Shown piece by piece: positions 55,629-64,000 of a stretch of 64,000 bases of DNA; the first letter of the stretch is position 1, and each line of letters opens with the position of its first letter. The notes beneath the pieces are model-generated. The model worked only from the letters and a program-made list of their open reading frames with translations. It searched no databases and was not told the origin of the DNA. This stretch comes from Vibrio sp. ES.051 (GTDB taxonomy: Bacteria > Pseudomonadota > Gammaproteobacteria > Enterobacterales > Vibrionaceae), in contig NZ_PDJL01000004.1 of assembly GCF_002563795.1 (NCBI RefSeq), forward strand, positions 1,302,001 through 1,366,000, written 5' to 3'. The translations under genes were made by a program, and so were the position numbers.

Positions 55629-57053
55629 TTAAGCAACATCATCCATTGATTTTTTCCCTTGAACTGGCGGGAAAAACTCATCATGCAATGCACAAATCGC
55701 ATGTTGGTATTCTTTATCACTTACGACGAACTGAACGTTTACGTTTCTCATTGATGAGTGCAGCGCAACCGGAGTCACGCCGTTATTCATTAGAGAAAGT
55801 ACACCTTTAGCCAACGTTTTGTTGGTATCGATTTGAGAACCGATGGCTGAAATCAGCGCAACCATGCGGCCTTTTATCGAAGCGTTTGGATAACGTTTCT
55901 CTGCTTTATAAAGCACTTTGTTCAAGCTATCCGTGCTGCCAACTAAGTAGTAAGTGATTGAGTTCGCATTCATCTCTTTACCGACCAAACTAACGCAAGC
56001 ATCTGAGATGATCTCCATTAACTCATAACTTACATTATCCGCTTTCCCTACCATTGCTTGGTCGAATAAATGCAGTGCGAATACTTTTTCTTTACCCGCA
56101 ATAATTTCAACTTTGTCTTCTTCTGGACGGTAGCTTGAAGAAATTAATGTACCTTCATGCTCAGGTTCAAACGTATTTTTTATTTGCAGCTCAATACCAC
56201 TCTCACGCAAACCTGCTGCCGCATTCGGGTGAATGGCTTCCATACCAAGGTTAGCAAGTTGATCTGCCACATCATAGTTTGTACTACCTATTGGCAATAC
56301 TTTTTCAGGGCCGACGACGCGAGGGTCTGCAGAGCTCAAATGATATTCTTTGTGAATTACCGCTAAATCCGCTTTTGTGATGGCGGCAATGCGGCTAAAT
56401 GTCATCTCACTATAACCTCGGTCATAGGTATGCATTAGCCCTTCTTTACAGTAAGCATAACCAGTAACGATTGGCAGTTCTTTTGACACATCAATATCAG
56501 CAAATGCGTCGCTAATCGATTCTTCAAGGCTTCTTGGCGCTTGATTATCCCAACCGGACAGGTCAACGAACTTAGCGTTAATACCCATATTTTTTAGCTT
56601 CAATGCGGTGTTATAAGCACTGTGTGCCTCTCCAATAGACGAGAGAAACTCTCGAATTTGAGGTAAATATTGGCGCAATGAAAACTGACCGTACTGACAA
56701 GTTTCTAGAATATTCGCAATACAGTTTTTTGCTTCAGCAATTCGTGAGCGGATAAATTTATCTGCGCGCATACGGCTCATTGGGTCTGCAAAAATATTTT
56801 CATTCGTTAATAACATACGGCTTTCTACGTATGTTAAAGCTTCTTCCCATTTATCATCACGCTTTGCGATAAGTTGATATACGCCTGGTTTGCTGGTTTT
56901 TTTACATTCTAATAGTGCGTCGGTCATACCGCTGTATGCAGATACAACGAAGATACGATTGTATGGCGATTTGGGACGAAGAATAATATTGTCGAGAACA
57001 GCATCAAATGCTGTCATTGATGTACCGCCGATTTTTTCTACGGTAAATGTCAT
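55629..57053 (-). CDS. ask: Aspartate kinase of the ectoine operon (Ask_Ect)
   Basis: The product is 474 aa. It begins MTFTVEKIGGTSMTAFDAV with the aspartokinase K-x-GG-T-S motif, and has the catalytic domain (SGWDNQAPRS, HLSSADPRVVG) and C-terminal ACT domains. This is the ectoine-associated class, which in other bacteria is released from the usual amino-acid feedback so that aspartyl phosphate feeds ectoine. ATG 57053 is preceded by AAGG; the longer frame to 57128 is not used. Fourth and last gene of ectABC-ask. Confidence 0.92.
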   Translation of the reverse strand: MTFTVEKIGGTSMTAFDAVLDNIILRPKSPYNRIFVVSAYSGMTDALLECKKTSKPGVYQLIAKRDDKWEEALTYVESRMLLTNENIFADPMSRMRADKFIRSRIAEAKNCIANILETCQYGQFSLRQYLPQIREFLSSIGEAHSAYNTALKLKNMGINAKFVDLSGWDNQAPRSLEESISDAFADIDVSKELPIVTGYAYCKEGLMHTYDRGYSEMTFSRIAAITKADLAVIHKEYHLSSADPRVVGPEKVLPIGSTNYDVADQLANLGMEAIHPNAAAGLRESGIELQIKNTFEPEHEGTLISSSYRPEEDKVEIIAGKEKVFALHLFDQAMVGKADNVSYELMEIISDACVSLVGKEMNANSITYYLVGSTDSLNKVLYKAEKRYPNASIKGRMVALISAIGSQIDTNKTLAKGVLSLMNNGVTPVALHSSMRNVNVQFVVSDKEYQHAICALHDEFFPPVQGKKSMDDVA

Positions 57054-57137
57054 GATAAGCCTTTTTTTGATTAATAATTTTAAAAGAAAAAGAAAAGAGA
57101 TATGAATGTGAGGCGACAAGCGCCTCACATCAACCGG

Positions 57138-57524
57138 TTAGTCAACGAGAGGGTAAACACCATTTTCATCGTGAACTTCAGCGCCGGTAATAGGCGGGTT
57201 AAACACGCACGCCATTACCATTTCTTTATTCTTATATGCTCTCAAGTAGTGCTCATCGTGTTTATCAAGGATGTATAGCGTTCCCGGTTTAATTGGGTAA
57301 GTTTCCCCGCCTACGACTTCAATCTCACCCTCACCACTCATACAGAAAACGGATTCTAGGTGATTCTGATAGTGAATATGCGTTTCAGTATCTTCATAGA
57401 TTGTTGTGATGTGGAAAGAAAAACCCATGTTGTCATCTTTTAACAACATACGGACACTTTCCCAGTTATCTGACACAACACGTCGCTCACTATTGCGACA
57501 CTCATCGAGCGTTCTAACGATCAT
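57138..57524 (-). CDS. ectC: L-ectoine synthase EctC
   Basis: The product is 128 aa, the standard cupin-fold length. [16 protein letters not shown] starts the family, and the cupin core has [19 protein letters not shown] with the metal-binding residues and Tyr and His of the active site. It closes N-gamma-acetyl-diaminobutyrate to ectoine. It lies between ectB (15 bp) and ask (84 bp). Confidence 0.96.
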   Translation of the reverse strand: MIVRTLDECRNSERRVVSDNWESVRMLLKDDNMGFSFHITTIYEDTETHIHYQNHLESVFCMSGEGEIEVVGGETYPIKPGTLYILDKHDEHYLRAYKNKEMVMACVFNPPITGAEVHDENGVYPLVD

Positions 57525-57539
57525 AGTTAATAATCCCTA

Positions 57540-58805
57540 TTAAGATGCTTGTTTGAAATGTTTCGCAGCGGTGGTTTCTACTGCGCTTTCAAAAATGCTT
57601 AGTCCTTGGTCTAGCTCTGATTCGCTAATCGTTAACGGACAGAAGAATTTCACGACTTCGTCGTCTGGGCCGGCAGTTTCAATAACCATGCCGTTGCCGA
57701 AACAGTCTTTCGCAATTTCTGAGGCCATATCGCCGTTAATGCATTCAATACCGATCATCATGCCGCGACCTTTTTTCTGCACGAACATTTGTGGGAAGCG
57801 GTGCACACAGCGATCAATAACATCGCTTACTTTTTCTGAACATTGCTTGATGTGTGTTTCAAAATCATCGTTAGCCCAGTAAATTTCTAATGCTTTAGCC
57901 GCTGTAATGAACGCGTGATTATTGCCACGGAACGTGCCGTTATGCTCACCTGGTTTCCACTGGTCCAGCTCTGGCTTAAGTAGCACAACCGCCATTGGTA
58001 AACCGTAGCCGCCAATAGATTTAGACAAGGTCACGATATCTGGCTGAATGCCTGATGGTTCAAAGCTAAAGAACGTACCAGTACGTCCACAACCAGCCTG
58101 AATATCATCGACAATCATAAGAATGTCATTTGCTTTACAAATTTTACTTAAACGTTGCAGCCATTCATTCGACGCTGCATTCAAACCACCCTCACCTTGT
58201 ACTGTTTCAAGTAGCACAGCTGCTGGTTTGTCCATGCCCGCTGAGTTGTCGTTAAGCATGGTTTCGAATAAAGCCAAGCCATCAACGCCTGCATAACCTT
58301 CAAAAGGAATACGAGTAACGTCATTTAAGCTTGAACCATTACCTTGTCTGTGGTGTTGATTACCTGTTGCCGCTAATGCACCTGCTGTACAGCCGTGGAA
58401 ACCATTAGTAAATGCAACAACACTACTTCGACCTTTCACTTTTTTCGCTAATTTAAGCGCTGCTTCAACAGCGTTAGTACCTGTTGGCCCGGTAAATTGA
58501 ACTTTATAGTCCAACTTACGTGGTTTTAGGATGTAAGTATCTAACGCTTCAAGAAACGATGCCTTCGCTTCTGAGTGCATATCCAAACCGTGAGTAATAC
58601 CGTCCATTTCAATGTACTCAAGTAACGCTTGCTTAAGCACCGGATTGTTATGTCCGTAATTTAGAGATCCCGCTCCAGCAAGGAAGTCTAAGTAGCGTTC
58701 ACCTTGTTCTGTTTCCAGCCAGCAACCTTTCGCTTTACGAAAGATAACTGGAAAGTTGTTTGAATATGAGCGTACGTTGGATTCCTGCTTTTTGAAAATA
58801 TCCAT
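57540..58805 (-). CDS. ectB: Diaminobutyrate-2-oxoglutarate transaminase EctB
   Basis: The product is 421 aa, a class III aminotransferase. The PLP lysine is in SKSIGGYGLPM, the cofactor aspartate in MIVDDIQAGCGRTG, and FLAGAGSLNYGHNNPVLK is the EctB start. It makes L-2,4-diaminobutyrate from aspartate semialdehyde and glutamate. It follows ectA by 33 bp. Confidence 0.96.
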   Translation of the reverse strand: MDIFKKQESNVRSYSNNFPVIFRKAKGCWLETEQGERYLDFLAGAGSLNYGHNNPVLKQALLEYIEMDGITHGLDMHSEAKASFLEALDTYILKPRKLDYKVQFTGPTGTNAVEAALKLAKKVKGRSSVVAFTNGFHGCTAGALAATGNQHHRQGNGSSLNDVTRIPFEGYAGVDGLALFETMLNDNSAGMDKPAAVLLETVQGEGGLNAASNEWLQRLSKICKANDILMIVDDIQAGCGRTGTFFSFEPSGIQPDIVTLSKSIGGYGLPMAVVLLKPELDQWKPGEHNGTFRGNNHAFITAAKALEIYWANDDFETHIKQCSEKVSDVIDRCVHRFPQMFVQKKGRGMMIGIECINGDMASEIAKDCFGNGMVIETAGPDDEVVKFFCPLTISESELDQGLSIFESAVETTAAKHFKQAS

Positions 58806-58838
58806 GATGAGACCGTTTTTAATTCCTATTGTTTGAGT

Positions 58839-59372
58839 TTATTTGAGAGGAATGCGATACAAATACTCTGTATCGTGTTTGCCTTTAAAGTGGGCTTCTT
58901 CATCCAAAAATGTGCTTACTTGGCCATGATTGCCGTTCATCGCATCTAATTTTTTGAACAATGCCCAAGAGGCTTTATTTTCTTCCGTGATGGTTGTTTC
59001 TACCGATTTAACACCGCTTAATTCCTCTCTAATGAGAAGTTCTTTCAACATGCGGATAGCTAAACCATTACCTCTAAAACGAGGAGAGACTGCAACTTGC
59101 CAGATAAATAAAACGTCTTGTTCGCTTGGTTTCTGATAGCCCGAAATAAAACCTGCGATTTCGCCTTTGTGCTCAACCAAAACACTGGTTTTGCTAAAGT
59201 GCGTAGACTGTAGAAAATTGCAATAAGAAGAATTCATGTCCAATGGGGGACAGTCTGCAATTAAGCTGTAAATGTCGTCACCATCAGAGATTTTAGGTTC
59301 ACGAAAAATCCATTTTTTGCTTGAGCTCTCTCCAATCTCTGGATAAAGGACCCAAGGTGCTGATGTGATCAT
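58839..59372 (-). CDS. ectA: Diaminobutyrate acetyltransferase EctA
   Basis: The product is 177 aa with the GNAT fold. RGNGLAIRMLKELL is the acetyl-CoA loop and NSSYCNFLQSTHFSKTS the EctA-specific segment. It acetylates diaminobutyrate at the gamma nitrogen. The start is uncertain: ATG 59384 is only 1-2 nt from AAAGGA, TTG 59378 is at ideal spacing, and ATG 59372 (MITSAPWVLYPEIG) matches where homologues begin. First gene of the ectABC-ask operon, behind a CRP-like site. Confidence 0.94.
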   Translation of the reverse strand: MITSAPWVLYPEIGESSSKKWIFREPKISDGDDIYSLIADCPPLDMNSSYCNFLQSTHFSKTSVLVEHKGEIAGFISGYQKPSEQDVLFIWQVAVSPRFRGNGLAIRMLKELLIREELSGVKSVETTITEENKASWALFKKLDAMNGNHGQVSTFLDEEAHFKGKHDTEYLYRIPLK

Positions 59373-59415
59373 GTGCAAATACATATCCTTTGAGGTCTAA
59401 TTAAATTTCCTTTTT

Positions 59416-59488
59416 ATTATGGGCATTTCTCGCGACTAAAAATCAAATAATCGGGCATTTTATCCGCTTTTTTGTGATCTGCATCACA
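59416..59488 (-). promoter_or_regulatory. Ectoine operon promoter with CRP site
   Basis: TGTGA-TCTGCA-TCACA (59473-59488) is a near-perfect CRP site. On the minus strand CATAAT (59421-59416) is a plausible -10 with TTGATT 19 bp upstream, start near 59409. The site centre is then about 71 bp upstream, a class I position. In vibrios the MarR-type CosR and quorum regulators also act here; their sites were not identified by eye. Confidence 0.55.
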
Positions 59489-59626
59489 AAAACAAGCCAA
59501 TCAGCCAAGTCTTTAAATCGTTCGATGTCTAACTTATTAAAAAGTCATTTAAATAAACCGTACAAAAAACGCACAATAAACTATAAATTTTCAGCACGTT
59601 CATTATCATCAAAACTTGATGACATA

Positions 59627-59657
59627 AAAAAACGGCATGCTTTCGCATGCCGTTTTT
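59627..59657 (-). terminator. Terminator after the BCCT gene
   Basis: ACGGCATGC / GCATGCCGT with a 4-nt loop and A6/T5 flanks; able to work on both strands. Confidence 0.9.
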
Positions 59658-59682
59658 ATCAATAATATTGATAGACTCTACT

Positions 59683-61350
59683 TCACTTTTTCCTGGTTTT
59701 ACTTTTTACTTTTGGCCGCGGTTCATCCATTAAGCCTTTCACCAGAGAAACTGTGGCAACGAGCAATACAATGGTAAATGGTAAGCCAGTGGTGACGGCC
59801 ATCGCTTGAGCCGCAGCTAAGCCACCGCCAAGCATTAACGCAATTGCCACTAAGCCTTCAAATGTACACCAGAATACACGCTGAGGCGTTGGTGCATCGA
59901 CCTTACCGCCCGCGGCGATTGTATCAATGACTAGGGAACCTGAGTCTGACGAAGTGATAAAGAACACAACAACCAGAACAATACCGACAAGAGAGGTGAT
60001 CTCTGCGAAAGGCATAACATCCAACATTGCGAATAATTTTAGTGGTAATTCGGCCTCAAATACCGCTTGGTATCCGTCATTAACGTATTGACTAATCGCC
60101 GTTCCACCGAATGCAGTCATCCAAAATACACATACGGTAGAAGGGATCAAAATCACACAAATGATGAACTCACGTACAGAACGTCCACGAGATACACGAG
60201 CGATAAACATGCCCACAAATGGTGACCAAGAGATCCACCATGCCCAGTAGAATGCAGTCCAACCTTGAGAGTAGTTTACATCTTCACGTGCAAACGGCAT
60301 TGAAAGCGCTGGAATGTTCGTCACATAGGATGCAATATTTTCGAAGAACCCCGTTAGGATGGCCAGTGTAGGGCCAACAACAATCACAAATAGCAACAAC
60401 AATGCAGCTAGGACCATATTGATTTCTGATAGACGCTTTACACCACTATCTAGCCCTGCCACAACAGAGATTAACGCAAGGGCAGTGATGACAACGATCA
60501 GTACAACTTGCGTTGTGTTTGTCATTGGTATATCAAACAAAAAGTTCAAACCTGTCGCCGCTTGAGAAGCACCATACCCCAATGATGTAGCCAAACCAAA
60601 CACGGTCGCGACAACAGCCAATATATCGATGATGTGGCCAGTCCATCCCCATATGCGCTCACCGAATAATGGGTAGAAAATCGAGCGCATGGTCAGTGGC
60701 AAACCTTTGTTAAACGAAAAGATAGCCAAACCAAGAGCTAATAATGCATAAATTGACCAAGGGTGAAGCGCCCAGTGGTAAACAGTCGCGGCCATACCTA
60801 ACGTTGATGCAGCACTTGCATCCCCTTCTGCACCACCGAGGGGAGCCCAATCGGTACGGACGCCGTTTTCGACACTCACGCCACCAATCGCTGAGCTAAA
60901 GTGAGACATTGGTTCCGACACGCCGAAGAACACCAAGCCGATGCCCATACCAGCCGCAAATAACATGGCTAACCAGCCAGCATAAGAATAATCCGGCGTC
61001 GCTTCTGTACCACCGATTCTCACACGGCCAAGTGGCGTAACAATCAGCAGTAAACAAACCACCACAAAAACGTTACCAGACGCCAAGAAGAACCAGTCTA
61101 AATTGGATACCAGCCATGATCGTAAGCCCGCAAAAAACGGTTCTACTTGTTGACGAAATGTCAGTGTCGCCACAACGAATAGGATGATGGCCATCCCAGA
61201 AATTGCAAAAACACGGTTATGAATATCAAGACCAAAAGGCCCTACTTTTAACGCGACATTGTCCTGACCAATTTGGTAGTCAGTGTCTATCGCATTTACC
61301 TTTCCATCGGGGCGTTGAATGCCTCCGTTATTATCATTATCGGTGCTCAC
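59683..61350 (-). CDS. BCCT-family betaine/choline/carnitine transporter
   Basis: The product is 555 aa with twelve predicted helices. The sodium-linked glycine motif appears as GMGIGLVFFGVSEP and the tryptophan-rich substrate box as WTAFYWAWWISWSPFVG. The GTG start at 61350 follows AAGGAG at good spacing. Its place next to ectABC-ask matches the V. parahaemolyticus BccT2 locus as I recall it. It imports compatible solutes such as glycine betaine under salt stress; exact substrates cannot be read from sequence. Confidence 0.93.
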   Translation of the reverse strand: MSTDNDNNGGIQRPDGKVNAIDTDYQIGQDNVALKVGPFGLDIHNRVFAISGMAIILFVVATLTFRQQVEPFFAGLRSWLVSNLDWFFLASGNVFVVVCLLLIVTPLGRVRIGGTEATPDYSYAGWLAMLFAAGMGIGLVFFGVSEPMSHFSSAIGGVSVENGVRTDWAPLGGAEGDASAASTLGMAATVYHWALHPWSIYALLALGLAIFSFNKGLPLTMRSIFYPLFGERIWGWTGHIIDILAVVATVFGLATSLGYGASQAATGLNFLFDIPMTNTTQVVLIVVITALALISVVAGLDSGVKRLSEINMVLAALLLLFVIVVGPTLAILTGFFENIASYVTNIPALSMPFAREDVNYSQGWTAFYWAWWISWSPFVGMFIARVSRGRSVREFIICVILIPSTVCVFWMTAFGGTAISQYVNDGYQAVFEAELPLKLFAMLDVMPFAEITSLVGIVLVVVFFITSSDSGSLVIDTIAAGGKVDAPTPQRVFWCTFEGLVAIALMLGGGLAAAQAMAVTTGLPFTIVLLVATVSLVKGLMDEPRPKVKSKTRKK

Positions 61351-61571
61351 GGATAATCTCCTTAAAAATACGTGACCAAATTTAAATTACTTTTGTCGGA
61401 GTCTGAGTGATGTAACATTGGCATCACTACCAAGCACATATTCAAGTAAAAACATATTCTAAATTAAGATCTGTTTGTTTTTCTTCGTCACAGACCCTAG
61501 CTACTCTAGGCCACAATCATAATCATCTCCCCATAAATCATTGCGTTTTGTTCTTTAATGATAAACAACTT

Positions 61572-62321
61572 TTATTGCCAAATCGAAGAAATGGGCATGC
61601 TTCGATCAAAGTGATATTGCAACTGCGCTTGAAACAACTCAGCGGTTGCAAGAGCATCAGTCAATGCATGATGAGGCTGATATGCTGGAAGGCCGTAGCG
61701 CTCTCGAGCGTGCCCTAGCCTTACTGAGCCAGGTTTTTTACCTTTTAATTTGTTGAGAATTCCCATGCACTCTCGACGCTGAATCGCATATTCAATATCT
61801 AGTGTATCAACAACTGGAAATTGTATACCTTCACCAATACAGTTAACTAAAGCGTTATTAAAAAACTGCCGTTCGATGTTTTTATAATGGACCAACACAA
61901 CCTTGCCTGCGAGTGCATCTAATATTTCCCCCAAGATTTGGGGCAATTGAGGTGCGTTTTTGACTTCAGAATCTGTAATCCCGTGGATCACAACCGATTC
62001 TTGATTGAGCTCACGATTAGGATTGATCACCCAATGCGCTGAGCCATTACATTGAACACGATCAATGTTGAATGGCACAAGACCTATCGTGAGAATCGCA
62101 TCTTCTTCGGCATTCAGACCCGTCGTTTCAAAATCGACCGAGACAAACGGCACTTCTTCTAAGGGAGTGCTACCACTGACCATAGGGGTTGAGTAGTAAC
62201 GTTTAAGCCTTTCGTCTTTTGCCTGTGCAGCGAGTTGTTTGAACAAGCATGACCACTCCGGTATTTGAGCTGTATTCAGCAGCGGTTGCTCTTTCGTTCT
62301 ACTTGTCGAGAACCACATCAT
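61572..62321 (-). CDS. DEDDh-type 3'-5' exonuclease (DnaQ-like)
   Basis: The product is 249 aa. Exo I is VSVDFETTGLN with Asp63 and Glu65, Exo II includes the VVIHGITDSEV region, and Exo III is HHALTDALATAELF with the catalytic histidine and aspartate. It resembles DNA polymerase III epsilon-like proteins that are often coded beside CBS/DUF294 genes. Its ATG overlaps the stop of the upstream CBS/DUF294 gene by 4 bp, so they are translationally coupled. Substrate (DNA or RNA ends) not known. Confidence 0.88.
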   Translation of the reverse strand: MMWFSTSRTKEQPLLNTAQIPEWSCLFKQLAAQAKDERLKRYYSTPMVSGSTPLEEVPFVSVDFETTGLNAEEDAILTIGLVPFNIDRVQCNGSAHWVINPNRELNQESVVIHGITDSEVKNAPQLPQILGEILDALAGKVVLVHYKNIERQFFNNALVNCIGEGIQFPVVDTLDIEYAIQRRECMGILNKLKGKKPGSVRLGHARERYGLPAYQPHHALTDALATAELFQAQLQYHFDRSMPISSIWQ

Positions 62322-64000
62322 TTACCACTTCTCTGGTAACGGAACTTAATAAAGTTCTGGGCATTACTGAAGATCTGAAATGCCGCTTTTAGATTGCGTC
62401 GCTCAAACTCAGACATGTTTTCTGGTTCTATATTATTATCAGGCTCATCGCCATTCTCGATGTCTATCGCTTGGTGACGAATGCGAACCATGTAAATCAA
62501 CTCCATTGCATCTCTCAAGTCCATTCCTCGTCCTTTGGGCAGTATCCCAGCATCGTTAATATCATCCAAACGATCAAATGAGTTTTGTGAACGGGAACCA
62601 ATAGCAAGCGAATGTACTCGTATTAGATCTGCAAGTGGTGCCGTACCTCTTCGTTTCAAGTTGATAGAGTTGCGGTGTCGACCATCTTTTTCCATAACAA
62701 AGTCTTTGAAAAAGCCTAATGGCGGTGTCCTGCGTATCGCGTTATAAGCCATACAAGCAAGGAAACGATTATTTCTTTTTGCTCGTCGCACAATAAAACT
62801 ACTCAACTGTTCGGCCCACTTCACACGCCCGTGCACACCCAAGAGATCAAAGAATATATTGCTATTCAACAATCTTTCTGGCGTTGGGTTGTCAATCCAG
62901 TTGCCAAAACACTCTTCCCATTCTGCACGAGTTTTACGCCACTCCGGATTTGTCGCCATGATACCTCCGGTACAATAAGCATAGCCGCATGCCGCTAATC
63001 CATCACAAACAAATTTGGCAAATTTCTCGAAGTACTCACCGTGTTTTTCTGCATCGTAACTATTGTCGAGAATAAGCGCGTTATCTTGATCGGTCACAAT
63101 TAATTGCTCATCTCTGGCCATCGACCCCATGGCCACGAGACAATACGGTATTGGAGCAGGACCAAACTCCTGCTCCGCCAACTCTGCTAATCGTTGCTTG
63201 AAGCTGCTGCCAATAACGGACATTGCTCGACCAATCATATGGGCGTTTGCATCTTCGTTAACCATACGAACAAAACAATCTTTGACTTGTTCAGAGACTA
63301 ATTTCAAATCGTCAACACTGGTTTGCTGAAATATGGAGCTGACAAGCAACAAACTGTTTTGAGATTCATAACGAACGATATCTGTCATGCCGATAATACC
63401 AATCGGCTTTTTATCTTTTAAAATAGGAAGATGGTGGACGTTGTAGCGCAGCATGGTCAACATGGCTTCAAAAACGTAGGCGTTATAATCTAAAGAAACC
63501 ACGTCATAACTCATGACCTCACTAACAGGCACATTGGTATCAATACCTTGGGCTAATACGCGAATACAAAGATCACGGTCAGTAAGAATGCCAAGCAGTT
63601 GTTCATCGTCCTCTTCTGTTAACTCTTCAGCTGGACGAACAATCAGCAAAGACGTGATGTTTTCTTCTGCCATAAGTATCGCCGCTTCCTGAATGGACGC
63701 GGTTACTTCTAACGTTATCGGTTCTCTGGCAAGTATCTTACGTGCCTTTGCGGTAGTAAAATCATTACCTTCAGAGCGGCTTGAAATAGCAGTACGTAGT
63801 CGCGCACTGTCTTCCAGTTCCATGTGGTCTGCAAAGTTTTCAAATTCATCACAGAGCTCATTAAAGATAGTTTCAGGAATACAGTAAACCAAGGTATCTT
63901 CTATTGCTTTGGCTGGCATACGAACACGATTGTTCATTAGCAAGCCCATCTGGCCAAAAAGTCCACCAGCATCAATTCTGTTATACAACTCACCTTTACG
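62318..64000 (-). CDS. Cyclic-nucleotide-like / CBS / DUF294 nucleotidyltransferase protein, partial
   Basis: The frame is open at the right edge of the window, so the N-terminus is missing; 560 residues are visible. The order is the end of a cyclic-nucleotide-binding-like domain (GGLFGQMGLLMNN), a CBS pair (REPITLEVTASIQEAAILMA; SEVMSYDVVSLDYNAYV, quoted in part), a DUF294 nucleotidyltransferase domain with GSMARDEQLIVTDQDNALIL, whose Gly-Ser and Asp-x-Asp residues bind metal, and a DUF294 C-terminal domain. Such proteins may sense nucleotides and modify a target. Coupled to the exonuclease by a 4-bp overlap. Confidence 0.9.
   Translation of the reverse strand, partial: RKGELYNRIDAGGLFGQMGLLMNNRVRMPAKAIEDTLVYCIPETIFNELCDEFENFADHMELEDSARLRTAISSRSEGNDFTTAKARKILAREPITLEVTASIQEAAILMAEENITSLLIVRPAEELTEEDDEQLLGILTDRDLCIRVLAQGIDTNVPVSEVMSYDVVSLDYNAYVFEAMLTMLRYNVHHLPILKDKKPIGIIGMTDIVRYESQNSLLLVSSIFQQTSVDDLKLVSEQVKDCFVRMVNEDANAHMIGRAMSVIGSSFKQRLAELAEQEFGPAPIPYCLVAMGSMARDEQLIVTDQDNALILDNSYDAEKHGEYFEKFAKFVCDGLAACGYAYCTGGIMATNPEWRKTRAEWEECFGNWIDNPTPERLLNSNIFFDLLGVHGRVKWAEQLSSFIVRRAKRNNRFLACMAYNAIRRTPPLGFFKDFVMEKDGRHRNSINLKRRGTAPLADLIRVHSLAIGSRSQNSFDRLDDINDAGILPKGRGMDLRDAMELIYMVRIRHQAIDIENGDEPDNNIEPENMSEFERRNLKAAFQIFSNAQNFIKFRYQRSGK

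Noticed and set aside
59474..59665. 63-codon plus-strand frame upstream of ectA
   Set aside because: It starts inside the CRP site and runs through a terminator stem; no coding signals.

Overview
The window is ordinary, gene-dense chromosomal DNA of a marine gamma-proteobacterium, almost certainly a Vibrio close to the V. parahaemolyticus / V. alginolyticus / V. harveyi group. The evidence is protein-level resemblance to Vibrio versions of most genes, the ectABC-aspartokinase operon next to a BCCT transporter, the prpBC-acnD-prpF-prpE operon with its own GntR regulator, and the aapJQMP, zwf-pgl-gnd and tusE/yccX/rlmI neighbourhoods. No rRNA, tRNA, insertion sequence, prophage, integron or CRISPR array was seen.

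Layout. 1-2260: end of a LetB/YebT MCE protein, then rsmF. 2260-2520: a gap holding an SdsR-like small RNA. 2.5-8.4 kb: cvfB, an unknown 450-aa membrane protein, a DUF4442 thioesterase-like gene with a FadR-like box, aroH, yajQ, and a siroheme synthase with a decayed SUMT tail. 8.8-13.2 kb: aapJQMP amino-acid ABC importer. 13.4-18 kb: yccA, tusE, acylphosphatase, a chemoreceptor and rlmI. 18.0-28.0 kb: a 2535-aa type I-secreted repeat adhesin with a LapG-type TAAG site, divergent from a TolC-family outer membrane protein and an OmpA-like lipoprotein. 28.2-33.2 kb: DUF2750 protein, queE-queC, a YidA-type phosphatase, a secreted Nudix/PAP2-like fusion and a GNAT. 33.4-43.3 kb: 2-methylcitrate cycle operon, its GntR regulator and a divergent TSUP exporter. 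43.4-45.6 kb: orphan TAXI binding protein, a new 45-aa ORF and a 71-aa membrane protein. 45.7-49.4 kb: zwf-pgl-gnd. 49.4-50.8 kb: a long gap with a CRP-like promoter and a 77-aa ORF. 50.8-55.5 kb: TolC/HlyD/two ABC-2 permeases with no ATPase. 55.6-61.4 kb: ectoine operon and BCCT osmolyte transporter. 61.6-64.0 kb: DEDDh exonuclease and the C-terminal part of a CBS/DUF294 protein.

How the genes fit together. The ectoine operon and the BCCT transporter make or import compatible solutes for salt stress. The prp operon turns propionyl-CoA into pyruvate and succinate; ATTGTCGACAAT-type palindromes in front of its regulator gene probably control both it and the neighbouring exporter. zwf-pgl-gnd is the oxidative pentose phosphate branch. 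The adhesin cassette is a biofilm/attachment module whose inner-membrane secretion genes and LapD/LapG regulators must lie elsewhere.

The items most worth following up are the SdsR homologue between rsmF and cvfB, the mosaic eight-copy repeat adhesin cassette, the Nudix/PAP2 fusion that lacks both PAP2 catalytic histidines, the ATPase-less ABC-2 export cassette, and the unannotated 45-aa ORF. All calls rest on reading the sequence and on recalled family knowledge; no database search was possible.
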